A stretch of DNA of 64,000 nucleotides from assembly GCF_014852005.1 (NCBI RefSeq), contig NZ_JACVAU010000005.1, positions 62,001 through 126,000 on the forward strand, in the 5' to 3' direction. The notes under the pieces were generated by a model. It did not search any database. It saw only the letters and a program-made list of their open reading frames with translations, and was not told the origin of the DNA. Positions 19,126-28,264 of this stretch are shown here, one piece after another. Position 1 is the stretch's first letter. Each line of letters opens with the position of its first letter. This DNA is from Pseudoxanthomonas sp. PXM03 (GTDB taxonomy: Bacteria; Pseudomonadota; Gammaproteobacteria; Xanthomonadales; Xanthomonadaceae). The position numbers and the translations under genes were made by a program.

Positions 19126-19671
19126 TCAGAAGCGGTATTCGTAACCCAGCGTCAGCGTCTGTGCCTTCACATCGGCATTGAACAGGTCGGCCTTGTTGTA
19201 GTCGTAGTTCAGGCTGAGACCGTTGTGGTGATCGAAGTCGTAGCCCACGCCAACGCCCACGTAGGGTTTGGTCGACCGTTCGCGCAGGCGAAGGCCATCC
19301 ACGCTGAGCTTGGTATTGACGCTCTGTGCACCCGCACGTCCGGCGATGAAGAAGCCGGTGTCGTCGGCACCGAAGTTCTTCTTGCCCACCACGCCCATGC
19401 CCACTGCATCCATGTCGAACGACACGCCTTCCAGCGAGCGATCACCCAGGATGGAATAGAAACCTTCCACGGCGAAGCTGGGGTGGAAGTAGTGGCCCAC
19501 GCGCAGGCCATAGGCCGTATCGGTGTCGTCGGCGCTGAGGCCATCGACGCTCAGCTTGAGGTCGCTGTGGCCGATCTCGAAGCGGCCGTACCACTGGCCG
19601 GCTTCGGTGGCCATGGTCGGCGCGGACAGGGTTGCGAGGAACAGTGCGCAGGGAAAAAGAACGTGCTTCAT
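19126..19671 (-). CDS. Outer-membrane beta-barrel protein
   Basis: 181 residues with a signal peptide (MKHVLFPCALFLATLSAPTMA) and a mature part of alternating strands with aromatic girdle residues, ending in YEYRF, a C-terminal Phe signature for BAM-dependent insertion. The sequence YVGVGVGYDFDHHNGLSLNY fits small porin/OmpA-like barrels (OprF/OmpW/opacity type, eight strands). An AAGGAAGG ribosome site precedes the ATG. Ligand unknown. It is convergent with natB. Confidence 0.78.
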   Translation of the reverse strand: MKHVLFPCALFLATLSAPTMATEAGQWYGRFEIGHSDLKLSVDGLSADDTDTAYGLRVGHYFHPSFAVEGFYSILGDRSLEGVSFDMDAVGMGVVGKKNFGADDTGFFIAGRAGAQSVNTKLSVDGLRLRERSTKPYVGVGVGYDFDHHNGLSLNYDYNKADLFNADVKAQTLTLGYEYRF

Positions 19672-19820
19672 GGAATCCTTCCTTGAGTGTGATGTGTTGC
19701 CCGCCATGCGGGCGGCGCACATTAAGCACCGGGAAGACGATTGTCTACTGCGTGCGATCACATCACATTCAATCGCTGCGTCGCGCGCGCGGCCCACTTC
19801 GCATCACCATTCGTCTCACA

Positions 19821-19850
19821 AAAAGAAAGAGCCGGCGCATGGCCGGCTCT
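19821..19850 (-). terminator. Intrinsic terminator of the TonB-domain lipoprotein gene
   Basis: On the minus strand AGAGCCGGC and GCCGGCTCT form a 9-bp stem with a 5-base loop, followed by TTTCTTTTT. It lies 25 bases after the stop of the gene at 19875. Confidence 0.8.
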
Positions 19851-19874
19851 TCTCTCTTCTCGCCGAAGCGTGGA

Positions 19875-20861
19875 TCAGCCGGGGCTGAAACCAATCGTGC
19901 GGCGCGTGGTGACCGGCGCATCCAGCGGTTCGAAGCGCCAGCGTCGCACTGCGTTGAGCGCTTCGCGGTCGAAGACGCGCGCTGGGGTGGCACGCACCAC
20001 CCGCGCGTTGGTTACCGATCCGTCTGTGCCCACGGTGATTTCCACCAGCACTTCACCGCTGGTGCCCGAGCGCAGGGCTTCAGGCGGATAGCGCGGTGCC
20101 GGCGTGCTGACTGCACGCAGCGATTGCGCCGGCGCAGCGGCGGGAACCGCGGCACGGGTCGCGGCTGCCTGACGTTCCGCGGCTTCACGCTGGGCGGCTG
20201 CCTGGCGTTCGGCTTCCTGGCGGGCGGCCTCGGCGCGGGCCGCTTCCTGCTGCTGCGCCAGTTGCTGTGCCGCCGCCGCCTCGCTGGCGCGTTGCTGCTC
20301 GGCCTGCTGGGCCAGGCGCTGCTGTTCCTTCTGGCGCGCCTCATCGTCAGCCTTGGTCTTGGCATCGTCGGTGACCGCGCGCTCGGCCACTGCCTGTTGC
20401 GCGGCGGCAATGCTCTGCTGCAGGCGCGGCAGCGCCGGTGCCTTGGGGTCGGCCTTTTCGATGATGGCGGACAGGCGCTGGGCCTCCGTGAATTCTTCGC
20501 GCGCGATGCTCTGCTCGGCGGCGATCAGCGTGTACGGCATCAGGTCGGTCAGCGCGCTGCTGACACCGGGATCGTTCGGCAGTTTGTCGCGCAGGGCGAG
20601 GTAGTACTCCATCGCATTGTCGCCACCCGGCGCGTAGATCCGGTTCTCGCGCAGCGCCTTGGTGGCGGCGTCACGCAGGGCATCGGCGTTCATGGCCTGG
20701 ACCTCGGCAGACACGGCCGGCGGCGGCGGTGCGGCGGGCGTGGCAGCCGCACCGGCGGCAGGCGCGGCGGGTTCTTCCTTCTTCGAGCACGCCGCCACCG
20801 CGACGATCAGCAGCAACGGCGCGATGTAACGCAGGCGCCCGGTCGTTTTGATCAAGGACAT
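19875..20861 (-). CDS. Lipoprotein with coiled coil and C-terminal TonB domain
   Basis: 328 residues. It begins with a lipobox (LLLIVAVAACSK), then an Ala/Pro linker, a helical region, a long Ala/Glu/Gln/Arg coiled coil (about residues 150-235), and a TonB C-terminal domain (PRYPPEALRSGTSGEVLVEI … ALNAVRRWRFEPLDAPV). A lipid anchor instead of the usual TonB membrane helix means it cannot pair with ExbB in the standard way; a scaffold or cell-envelope structural role is possible. It has its own terminator and is not linked to exb genes. Confidence 0.75.
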   Translation of the reverse strand: MSLIKTTGRLRYIAPLLLIVAVAACSKKEEPAAPAAGAAATPAAPPPPAVSAEVQAMNADALRDAATKALRENRIYAPGGDNAMEYYLALRDKLPNDPGVSSALTDLMPYTLIAAEQSIAREEFTEAQRLSAIIEKADPKAPALPRLQQSIAAAQQAVAERAVTDDAKTKADDEARQKEQQRLAQQAEQQRASEAAAAQQLAQQQEAARAEAARQEAERQAAAQREAAERQAAATRAAVPAAAPAQSLRAVSTPAPRYPPEALRSGTSGEVLVEITVGTDGSVTNARVVRATPARVFDREALNAVRRWRFEPLDAPVTTRRTIGFSPG

Positions 20862-21099
20862 CAGTTTCTACTCCCCCAAGTGCGTTTCTAATGATGGCGA
20901 CACAGCCCCGACCCGCATAGGACGCGGGATCGGACGTTGGTTGTCAACGTGGGCCCGTCGCCGCACGCCGACACTTGGTCAGGCGGGAAACGGCGCGATG
21001 CCTTCCGGGTACCCCTACCCGGTGGTCAGGGTACGTCGCCTCATCATCATCGACACTTGACGTGCGTCACAGTTTTGGCCAGACCCGGACGGAGGCGCG

Positions 21100-22440
21100 T
21101 CACTTGCCGATGCAGAACGTGGAGAAGATGTGCCCCAGCATGTCGTCCGCGCTGAGGCGGCCGGTGATTTCGCCCAGCGCGTCATGGGCGAGCCGCAGTT
21201 CCTCGGCCGCCAGTTCCAGGTGTTCGTACCGCAGTTGCTCCGCTGCGGACGCCGCATGGAGGGAGGCGCGATGCAGTGCTTCCACATGGCGGGCACGCGC
21301 CGAGAACTCGCCTTCGCCTCCCGCGGCAGCCGGCTCTCCGGCCAGCGCGCGCAGGCGCTCGTGAAGGCGCGCCAGGCCGGCGCCCGTCGCGGCGGAGACA
21401 TGCACGCTGGCGTGGTCATCCGCAGGCACGTCGGTCAGCAGGTCGGCCTTGTTGTGGATCCAGAGCACCGTGGGCACGCCGGCGATGCTGTCGGCGATCG
21501 CACTGCGGCCGGCGTCGGGATCGCGCGCATCGACCACCGCCAGCGCGACATCGGCGCGCGTGAGCTCCGCGCGCGCGCGCCGCATGCCCTCGCGTTCGAT
21601 CGCGTCGCCGCCATCCCGGAGGCCTGCGGTATCCACCAGATGCAGTTCCAGGCCATCCAGCCGGATGGTTTCGCGCAAGGTATCGCGCGTGGTGCCCGCC
21701 ACGTCGGTGACGATGGCCCGCTCACTGCCCGCCAGTGCATTGAGCAGCGAGCTCTTGCCCGCATTCGGCGGACCGACGATGACGGCGTGCATGCCGTCGC
21801 GCAGCTTGCGCCCGCGCTCCGCATCGGCGATCAGACCGGCAAGCGAATCGCGGGTATCCGCCAGACGCGCGCGCACTTGCTCGCCTCCGAGCGTGTCGAT
21901 CGATTCGTCGGCGAAGTCGATCGCGGCTTCCACATGCACGCGCAAGGCCAGCAGCGACTGACCAATGCCGTCGACGCGCGTGGAGAACACGCCGTCGAGC
22001 GAGCGCCGGGCCGCGCGCGCCGCGCGGGTATCCGCGGCGGCAATCAGGTCGGCGATGGCTTCGGCTTGGGCAAGGTCGAGCTTGTGGTTGAGGAACGCGC
22101 GTTCGGAGAACTCGCCCGGCCGTGCCATGCGCGCGCCCAGTGCGCATGCGCGCGCCACCAGTTGCTGCAGCACGACGGGACTGCCGTGCGCCTGCAGTTC
22201 GACCACGTCCTCCCCGGTGAAACTGGCGGGAGCAGGAAACGAAAGCGCGATGCCGTCGTCGATGACGCGGCGTTCTTCATCGAGGAAACGCACGTAGTGT
22301 GCATGCCGGGGAGTCAGCGTACACGTGCAGATGTTCTTCGCGATGGCCTGCGCGACGGGCCCGGACAGACGCACGATGCCGACACCGCCCGCGCCCGGAG
22401 CGCTGGCAATGGCGACGATGGTGTCCTGTGCATTGTTCAT
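21100..22440 (-). CDS. mnmE: tRNA modification GTPase MnmE
   Basis: 446 residues: an N-terminal tetrahydrofolate-binding domain ([22 protein letters not shown]), helical domain, inserted G domain with G1 [13 protein letters not shown]2/G3 DVAGTTRD and DTAGLRDG, G4 NKAD, and the invariant C-terminal FCIGK. With MnmG it installs the carboxymethylaminomethyl group on U34 of several tRNAs. It ends the rpmH-rnpA-yidC-mnmE block reading away from the origin. Confidence 0.97.
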   Translation of the reverse strand: MNNAQDTIVAIASAPGAGGVGIVRLSGPVAQAIAKNICTCTLTPRHAHYVRFLDEERRVIDDGIALSFPAPASFTGEDVVELQAHGSPVVLQQLVARACALGARMARPGEFSERAFLNHKLDLAQAEAIADLIAAADTRAARAARRSLDGVFSTRVDGIGQSLLALRVHVEAAIDFADESIDTLGGEQVRARLADTRDSLAGLIADAERGRKLRDGMHAVIVGPPNAGKSSLLNALAGSERAIVTDVAGTTRDTLRETIRLDGLELHLVDTAGLRDGGDAIEREGMRRARAELTRADVALAVVDARDPDAGRSAIADSIAGVPTVLWIHNKADLLTDVPADDHASVHVSAATGAGLARLHERLRALAGEPAAAGGEGEFSARARHVEALHRASLHAASAAEQLRYEHLELAAEELRLAHDALGEITGRLSADDMLGHIFSTFCIGK

Positions 22441-22481
22441 GGGGAAATGCCGGCGGGTGAGCTTTCAGCGTAGCGGAAACA

Positions 22482-22507
22482 CGAAGCCCGCCGGAGGGCG
22501 GGCTTCG
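22482..22507 (-). terminator. Hairpin between yidC and mnmE
   Basis: CGAAGCCCGCC and GGCGGGCTTCG form an 11-bp perfect stem with a GGAG loop, 21 bases after the yidC stop and 41 before the mnmE start. On the minus strand it is followed by only a short T-rich stretch (TGTTTCC), so it may partially terminate or process the transcript. Confidence 0.55.
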
Positions 22508-22528
22508 CGGCGCAGCGGTGGGCGGCAA

Positions 22529-24247
22529 TTATTTCGCCGTCGCGGCCTTCGGTGGCGTGGCCGACTCGCCGTGGCGCTTGGTCATCCACCACTGCTGCAG
22601 CAGGCCCAGCGCGCCGTTGGTGACCCAGTACAACACCAGGCCGGACGGGAAGAAGGCCATCATCACGCCGAACACCAGCGGCATGAACTGCATCATCTTC
22701 TGCTGCATCGGGTCCATGCCCGGCGCCGGCGTCAGCTTCTGCGTCAGCCACATCACCAGCATGTTGAGCACCGGCAGGATGAAGTACGGATCGCGCGCGG
22801 TCAGGTCCTGGATCCACGCGAACCAGGGCGCTTGGCGCAGTTCGACGGTTTCCACCAGCACCCAGTACAGCGCCAGGAACACCGGCATCTGCACGAGGAT
22901 CGGCAGGCAGCCGCCCATCGGATTGATCTTCTCCTTCTTGTACAGCTCCATCATGGCGACCTGGAACTTCTGCTTGTCGTCGCCGTAGCGTTCCTTCAAC
23001 TGCTGGATGCGTGGCTGGAACTTGCGCATCTTGGCGAAGCTCTTGTACTGCGCGGCCGACAGCGGGTACAGCGCCAGCTTCACCAGGATCACCAGGCCGA
23101 TGATCGACCAGCCCCAGTTGCCGATGAAGCCATGCAGGAAATTCAGCACCCAGAACAGGCCCTGGCCCAGCAGCGCGAGGATCGCGAACTGGCTGTAGTC
23201 GACCACGCGGTCGATGCCGGGCGCGTTGATTGCATGGATCTTGTCGACCAGCTTCGGACCTACCCACAAGCGGGCAGTCGTGGTGGCCTGCTGGCCCGGG
23301 CCGACATTCACACCCGGCCCCATCTCGCGGATCAACGCGCGCGCGCCGCCATTCGGGTTGTCGAGCGAGATGGTGGTGGTGTCGTCGGTGTGCGGAATCC
23401 ATGCCGTGAAGAAGTGGTGCTGCAGGATCGCGATCCAGCCACCCTTCACCTGCGCGTCGACGCGACCGTCTTCCAGATAATCCTCGTTGAACTTGCGGCG
23501 CTGGTAGCCGCCATCCCACCAGGTGGCGCCGCTGAAGCTGAAGGACTCCGGATTGGTCATCCCGCTCTTGACCTCCGGCGGTGCGCGCAGCAGCTGACGG
23601 TAGACCGTGCCCTGCCAGGTGCCGGTGCCCGCGTTGACGACCTCGTCGCGTACTTCCACCTCATAGCTGGCGCGCTTGAAGGTGTAGGTGCGGCGGATGC
23701 TCACGCCGTCCGGGCCCTGCCAGAGGAACGCCACGCGGACACTGTCGGCGCCCTGGGCGAGCGCGACATCGCCGGCACCGTTCTCGGGCACGAACGCATG
23801 GTGGTCGGGCGCCTTCGACTGCCCGCTGACCCAGCCGCTTTCGGCCACGTAGAAATGCTGGGGGTCTTCGCTCATGAGGCGGACCGGACCACTGCCCGGC
23901 GCCTTGCTCTGCGGGTAATGCAGCAGGTCTGCCTGCAGCACGCTGCCCCCGTCCACGACCAGGCGCAGCACGTCCGTGGACACCGTCACCCGTGCAGCCG
24001 TCGATGTCTTCGCCGCCGTCGCGGGCGTGGCGGGCACCATCGGCGCCGTCGGCACGGTCCCGCTGGCATTGGGTGCGGTGCCGGTACTGGGGGTCGCGGT
24101 CGGCACGGTGCTGCCGGCAGGCGCTGCCGTCGCGAGCGAGGCCGCAGCGGGCGCCACCGGGGCCGCCTTCTGCTGGCCCCACTGCATCCACAACAAGGTC
24201 GCCACCATCAGCCAGGCGAAGATCAGGAATACACGGGTCTGGTTCAT
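22529..24247 (-). CDS. yidC: Membrane protein insertase YidC
   Basis: 572 residues. An N-terminal uncleaved helix ([19 protein letters not shown]) is followed by a low-complexity Ala/Thr/Pro linker, the periplasmic beta-sandwich domain, and the five-helix insertase core ([43 protein letters not shown]-like [20 protein letters not shown]). It inserts membrane proteins alone or with SecYEG. It starts 13 bases after rnpA. Confidence 0.97.
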   Translation of the reverse strand: MNQTRVFLIFAWLMVATLLWMQWGQQKAAPVAPAAASLATAAPAGSTVPTATPSTGTAPNASGTVPTAPMVPATPATAAKTSTAARVTVSTDVLRLVVDGGSVLQADLLHYPQSKAPGSGPVRLMSEDPQHFYVAESGWVSGQSKAPDHHAFVPENGAGDVALAQGADSVRVAFLWQGPDGVSIRRTYTFKRASYEVEVRDEVVNAGTGTWQGTVYRQLLRAPPEVKSGMTNPESFSFSGATWWDGGYQRRKFNEDYLEDGRVDAQVKGGWIAILQHHFFTAWIPHTDDTTTISLDNPNGGARALIREMGPGVNVGPGQQATTTARLWVGPKLVDKIHAINAPGIDRVVDYSQFAILALLGQGLFWVLNFLHGFIGNWGWSIIGLVILVKLALYPLSAAQYKSFAKMRKFQPRIQQLKERYGDDKQKFQVAMMELYKKEKINPMGGCLPILVQMPVFLALYWVLVETVELRQAPWFAWIQDLTARDPYFILPVLNMLVMWLTQKLTPAPGMDPMQQKMMQFMPLVFGVMMAFFPSGLVLYWVTNGALGLLQQWWMTKRHGESATPPKAATAK

Positions 24248-24260
24248 CAGGCAGGCAGTC

Positions 24261-24701
24261 TCAACCGGCGTCGGAAACCGGTTTGGTCGAAGAAGAAGGA
24301 GTGGGTGGCGGCGAAGGGGAATTCAAGCCCGGCGGCATTGTGCCGCCCGGTGCCGGTGGCGGCAATGCGCCGGCACGCACGAGGACACGTTCGAAGGTCG
24401 CCCGCAGCTGGCCTGCATCCGCCTTGGCAGCCGGCGCGCGCGCGACCACCACATAGTCGCCGCCGGGAAGGCCCGCGCGCAGACGACGGAAGTGTTCGCG
24501 CAACTGGCGCTTGATCCGGTTTCGCATGACGGCGCGCGTATCGACCTTGCGCGATACCGCCAACCCCAGGCGTACGGGCCCCTCGCCCGGCAGCCAGTGC
24601 AGGCTCAGCATCGGATCGGAGGTGCGGCGCGCCTGATCGAACACGCGCGCATAGTCTGCTTGCGCGCGGACGCGCGCTGCGCGCGGGAAAGTGGTGCTCA
24701 T
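24261..24701 (-). CDS. rnpA: Ribonuclease P protein component with Pro/Ser-rich tail
   Basis: 146 residues. The core RnpA fold is present ([27 protein letters not shown], and the RNA-binding [13 protein letters not shown]). The protein is about 25 residues longer than the usual 115-125 because of a Pro/Ser/Gly tail ([20 protein letters not shown] …). Only 13 bases separate it from yidC, leaving no room for yidD, which lies between these genes in many proteobacteria. Confidence 0.93.
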   Translation of the reverse strand: MSTTFPRAARVRAQADYARVFDQARRTSDPMLSLHWLPGEGPVRLGLAVSRKVDTRAVMRNRIKRQLREHFRRLRAGLPGGDYVVVARAPAAKADAGQLRATFERVLVRAGALPPPAPGGTMPPGLNSPSPPPTPSSSTKPVSDAG

Positions 24702-24788
24702 CTCAGCAAGAAGCCCGCTCGTGACCGGGCGGGCTCCTGGTGATGCAGTGAACGCATGGATGCATGGCCGCGATGTGCGGCCAAGCCA

Positions 24789-24929
24789 TCAGGCGGTCAG
24801 GCGCTTGCGGCCCTTGGCACGACGACGGGCCAGGATCTTGCGGCCGTCGGCGGTCTTCATGCGGGCACGAAAACCATGGTCGCGCTTGCGCTTCAGGTTG
24901 CTGGGTTGGTAAGTGCGCTTGGTGGCCAT
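24789..24929 (-). CDS. rpmH: Large ribosomal subunit protein bL34
   Basis: 46 residues, [20 protein letters not shown] … ending GRKRLTA, the standard length and sequence of bL34. First gene of the rpmH-rnpA-yidC-mnmE block and transcribed away from dnaA. Confidence 0.97.
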   Translation of the reverse strand: MATKRTYQPSNLKRKRDHGFRARMKTADGRKILARRRAKGRKRLTA

Positions 24930-24968
24930 GGGGCCCTCGGGCGTGTTCGGGTGGAAAGAACCGGAAAT

Positions 24969-24996
24969 TCTATAGGAACCACCGGCTTACGGTCAA
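24969..24996 (-). promoter_or_regulatory. Probable rpmH promoter
   Basis: On the minus strand TTGACC (24996-24991) and TATAGA (24974-24969) are separated by 16 bases, 40 bases upstream of the rpmH ATG. Confidence 0.6.
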
Positions 24997-25060
24997 CTCC
25001 CCTGTGCTTTCGACACGATGGTCCTTCGCAACGGGCTAAACACGGTGCCGTTCACGCGCT

Positions 25061-25080
25061 TCATCCACATCTTATGCACA
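25061..25080 (+). promoter_or_regulatory. DnaA-box pair upstream of dnaA
   Basis: TCATCCACA (25061-25069) and TTATGCACA (25072-25080) each differ by one base from the DnaA box TTATCCACA. They lie about 120 bases before the dnaA start, where DnaA autorepression or origin function is expected. Confidence 0.6.
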
Positions 25081-25199
25081 GGATCGTTGGCGGGTCCCGA
25101 CGCCGGTGGTAGTCTGGCTGACCCCATTGACTCCGCCCCGTGCTGCCTCCGGCAACGCGGGATGGCCTGTTCTACCCCACACGCGAGTTGTTCCACCTG

Positions 25200-26531
25200 A
25201 TGGATGCCTGGCCCCGTTGCCTCGAACGCCTGGAAGCCGAATTGCCGGCCGAGGATGTACACACTTGGCTGAAGCCCTTGCAGGCCGAGCAGCGCAGCAA
25301 TGCCATGGTGCTGTACGCACCCAACGCCTTCATCGTGGAGCAGGTTCGCGAGCGTTACCTGGGCCGCATCCGTGAGCTGCTGGATTACTTCGTCGGCCAT
25401 GGTGACGTTTCGCTGGAAATCGGTTCGCGCAGCAAACCGGTCGACATCAACGCGCCGGTCGCGACAGGCCATGGCGCTGTTGGCGTTGCGGCGCCCGCCG
25501 AGCCTTTCGCCGGCAACATGGACCTGCACTACACCTTCGACAATTTCGTCGAAGGCCGCAGCAACCAGCTCGGTCGCGCCGCCGCATGGCAGGCCGCACA
25601 GAAGCCGGGCGATCGCTCGCATAACCCATTGTTGCTGTACGGCGGCACCGGCCTTGGCAAGACGCACCTGATGTTCGCGGCCGGCAATGAAATGCGCCGG
25701 CAGAACCCGAATGCGCGCGTGCTGTACCTGCGCAGCGAACAGTTCTTCAGCGCCATGACCAAGGCACTGATCGAAAAGTCGATGGACCAGTTCAAGCGCC
25801 GCTTCCAGCAAGTGGATGCGCTGCTGATCGACGACATCCAGTTTTTCGCCGGCAAGGACCGCACGCAGGAAGAGTTCTTCCACACCTTCAATGCGCTGTT
25901 CGACGGCCGCCAGCAGATCATCCTGACCTGCGACCGCTATCCGCGCGAAGTGGAAGGCCTGGAACCCCGGCTTAAATCACGCCTGGCCTGGGGCCTGAGC
26001 GTGGCGATCGACCCGCCGGACTTCGAGACGCGCGCGGCCATCGTGTTGGCCAAGGCGCACGAGCGCGGTGCGCAGATCCCCGACGACGTGGCGTTCCTGC
26101 TGGCCAAGAAGATGCGCAGCAACGTGCGCGACCTGGAAGGCGCACTCAACACGCTCGCGGCGCGCGCCAACTTCACCGGGCGCGCCATCACCACGGAGTT
26201 CGCCCAGGAAACCCTGCGCGACCTGCTGCGCGCGCAGCAGCAGGCCATCAGCATCCCCAATATCCAGAAGACCGTGGCAGACTACTACGGTCTGCAAGTC
26301 AAGGACCTGCTGTCCAAGCGGCGCACGCGTTCACTGGCGCGTCCGCGGCAGGTGGCGATGGCCCTGGCCAAGGAACTGACCGAACACAGCCTGCCGGAAA
26401 TCGGCGACGCGTTCGCCGGTCGCGATCACACGACCGTGCTGCACGCCTGCCGACAGATCCGCACCCTGATGGAAGCGGACGGCAAGCTGCGCGAGGACTG
26501 GGACAAGCTGATCCGGAAACTCAGCGAGTAA
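25200..26531 (+). CDS. dnaA: Chromosomal replication initiator DnaA
   Basis: 443 residues. Domain I ([20 protein letters not shown]) is followed by a short linker, the AAA+ domain (Walker [12 protein letters not shown], Walker [13 protein letters not shown], sensor [11 protein letters not shown]) and the DNA-binding domain with the DnaA signature [15 protein letters not shown]. The ATG at 25200 is supported by the Xanthomonas-type N-terminus. It initiates replication at the adjacent origin; boxes lie on both sides of the gene. Confidence 0.98.
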   Translation: MDAWPRCLERLEAELPAEDVHTWLKPLQAEQRSNAMVLYAPNAFIVEQVRERYLGRIRELLDYFVGHGDVSLEIGSRSKPVDINAPVATGHGAVGVAAPAEPFAGNMDLHYTFDNFVEGRSNQLGRAAAWQAAQKPGDRSHNPLLLYGGTGLGKTHLMFAAGNEMRRQNPNARVLYLRSEQFFSAMTKALIEKSMDQFKRRFQQVDALLIDDIQFFAGKDRTQEEFFHTFNALFDGRQQIILTCDRYPREVEGLEPRLKSRLAWGLSVAIDPPDFETRAAIVLAKAHERGAQIPDDVAFLLAKKMRSNVRDLEGALNTLAARANFTGRAITTEFAQETLRDLLRAQQQAISIPNIQKTVADYYGLQVKDLLSKRRTRSLARPRQVAMALAKELTEHSLPEIGDAFAGRDHTTVLHACRQIRTLMEADGKLREDWDKLIRKLSE

Positions 26532-26961
26532 TCGAGGATCGCCCTGCGGCGCATCCACGTAGACGCAGGGCATCCGGCCAGTGCTTCACGTTGCCCCGTG
26601 TGTCCGCCGCAGGTGCCGGCTCTGCGTATGGCATGCCGTTCCTGTCGTCGACGTCACTGCTCCAGGCCGCCGCCGCAACCTGTGGCGTTACTGTAGGTGG
26701 GGCGACGAAACGGGGCAACGCATAACATCGTGGACAAGCAGGCCTGCCTTCTGTGGATAAGATGTGCGTGGAATCAGGCCGGAAAGTTGTCCACAGGTTT
26801 CTGCATAGGCCCACCTGCCCCTGTCCACCGGGTTGGAAGAAGAAGAAATTGATTCAATTCAAATGGTTATGTGGGTTTTCCCGGATTTCGGGCCCTACCA
26901 TCACCACCAGCTTTTAAGCTTTTAGTCTTTAAAAATCCAAAGCGAAGGGGCCCCAACACTC
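26532..26961. other. Putative chromosomal origin (oriC), dnaA-dnaN intergenic
   Basis: This 430-base gap has no gene. It contains a perfect DnaA box TGTGGATAA (26752-26760), a one-mismatch box TTGTCCACA (26787-26795) and a weaker CGTGGACAA (26729-26737). They are followed by an AT-rich stretch from about 26835 to 26940 with AGCTTTTAAGCTTTTAG, the likely unwinding element, in a chromosome that is otherwise GC-rich. The genes diverge here, as expected for oriC. Confidence 0.75.
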
Positions 26962-28062
26962 ATGCGTTTCAGTCTGCAGCGCGAAGCTTTCCTCAAGCCC
27001 TTGGCCCAGGTGGTCAATGTGGTCGAACGCCGGCAGACGTTGCCGGTATTGGCAAATTTCCTGGTGCAGGTGCAGAACGGGCAGCTCTCGCTGACCGGTA
27101 CCGACCTGGAAGTGGAGATGATTTCCCGTATCGGTGTCGATGAGGCGCAGGACGGTGAAACCACGATCCCGGCGCGCAAGCTGTTCGACATCATTCGGGC
27201 GCTGCCCGACGGCAGCAAGGTGACGGTGAGCCAGACGGGCGACAAGGTCACAGTGCAGGCCGGCCGTAGCCGTTTCACGCTGGCGACTCTGCCTGCGAAC
27301 GATTTCCCGTCAGTGGACGAAGTCGAAGCGACCGAACGTATCGAGGTGCCGGAAGCCACCTTGAAGGAGCTGATCGAACGCACTTCGTTCGCGATGGCCC
27401 AGCAGGACGTGCGCTACTACCTCAACGGCCTGCTGTTTGACCTGAGCGAACGGACGCTGCGCTGCGTGGCGACCGACGGCCATCGCCTCGCCCTGTGCGA
27501 GGCGGAGCTGGAAGGCGCGCCCGTGGGCAAGCGTCAGATCATCGTGCCCCGCAAGGGCGTGACCGAACTGCAGCGACTGCTGGAAGGTGGCGATCGGTCG
27601 CTGGAACTGGAGGTCGGCCGCAGCCACATCCGGGTCAAGCGGGACGATGTGACGTTCACCTCGAAGTTGATCGATGGCCGCTTCCCTGACTATGCCGCCG
27701 TGATTCCGATTGGCGCGGACCGAGAAGTCCTGCTGGACCGGGAAGTACTGCGCGCCGCCTTGCAGCGTGCCGCTATCCTGTCCAACGAGAAGTACCGGGG
27801 CGTCCGTGTCGAGGTTTCTCCCGGCCAGTTGAAGATCAGCGCTCATAACCCGGAGCAGGAAGAGGCGCAGGAAGAAATCGAAGCCGACACCAAGGTGGAC
27901 GGTCTGGCGATCGGGTTCAACGTCAACTATCTGCTGGACGCGTTGTCGGCCCTGCGCGACGAGCACATTGTCCTGCAGCTGCGCGATGCCAACTCCTCGG
28001 CACTCGTGCGTGAGGCGAGTAGCGAGAAGTCGCGCCATGTCGTGATGCCATTGCGTCTCTGA
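26962..28062 (+). CDS. dnaN: DNA polymerase III beta sliding clamp
   Basis: 366 residues, the standard length for the clamp: three repeated domains, with MRFSLQREAFLKPLAQVVNV at the start, VVERRQTLPVLANFLVQV, and the C-terminal hydrophobic pocket strand ending SRHVVMPLRL. It tethers polymerase III to DNA. A parS site sits immediately after the stop. Confidence 0.97.
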   Translation: MRFSLQREAFLKPLAQVVNVVERRQTLPVLANFLVQVQNGQLSLTGTDLEVEMISRIGVDEAQDGETTIPARKLFDIIRALPDGSKVTVSQTGDKVTVQAGRSRFTLATLPANDFPSVDEVEATERIEVPEATLKELIERTSFAMAQQDVRYYLNGLLFDLSERTLRCVATDGHRLALCEAELEGAPVGKRQIIVPRKGVTELQRLLEGGDRSLELEVGRSHIRVKRDDVTFTSKLIDGRFPDYAAVIPIGADREVLLDREVLRAALQRAAILSNEKYRGVRVEVSPGQLKISAHNPEQEEAQEEIEADTKVDGLAIGFNVNYLLDALSALRDEHIVLQLRDANSSALVREASSEKSRHVVMPLRL

Positions 28063-28069
28063 CCCACCT

Positions 28070-28085
28070 TGTTCCACGTGAAACA
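28070..28085 (+). promoter_or_regulatory. parS centromere site 1
   Basis: TGTTCCACGTGAAACA matches the bacterial parS consensus TGTTNCACGTGAAACA at every fixed position. It lies 8 bases after the dnaN stop, within the origin region, where ParB-parS complexes normally load. Confidence 0.9.
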
Positions 28086-28264
28086 CGTCAGTCGCCCGGC
28101 CCAGAGCCGGGCGATGTCGTTTCCAGGTGCCGATTTCGAGCGATCCGGCTTCCGGGCAACATCGCACGCTAGAATCTTGCGATGCCGCTGTCGCTCGCCT
28201 GCCCCTTGCTCCACCCTCGCCTTTCCCGTGCCCAGCTGCCTTGGGACACGCAGGGGAACTCCCC

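Noticed and set aside
22325-24514. Long + strand reading frame opposite yidC and mnmE (729 codons)
   Set aside because: It is antisense to two unmistakable core genes and has His/Arg/Gln-rich shadow composition typical of GC-rich DNA.
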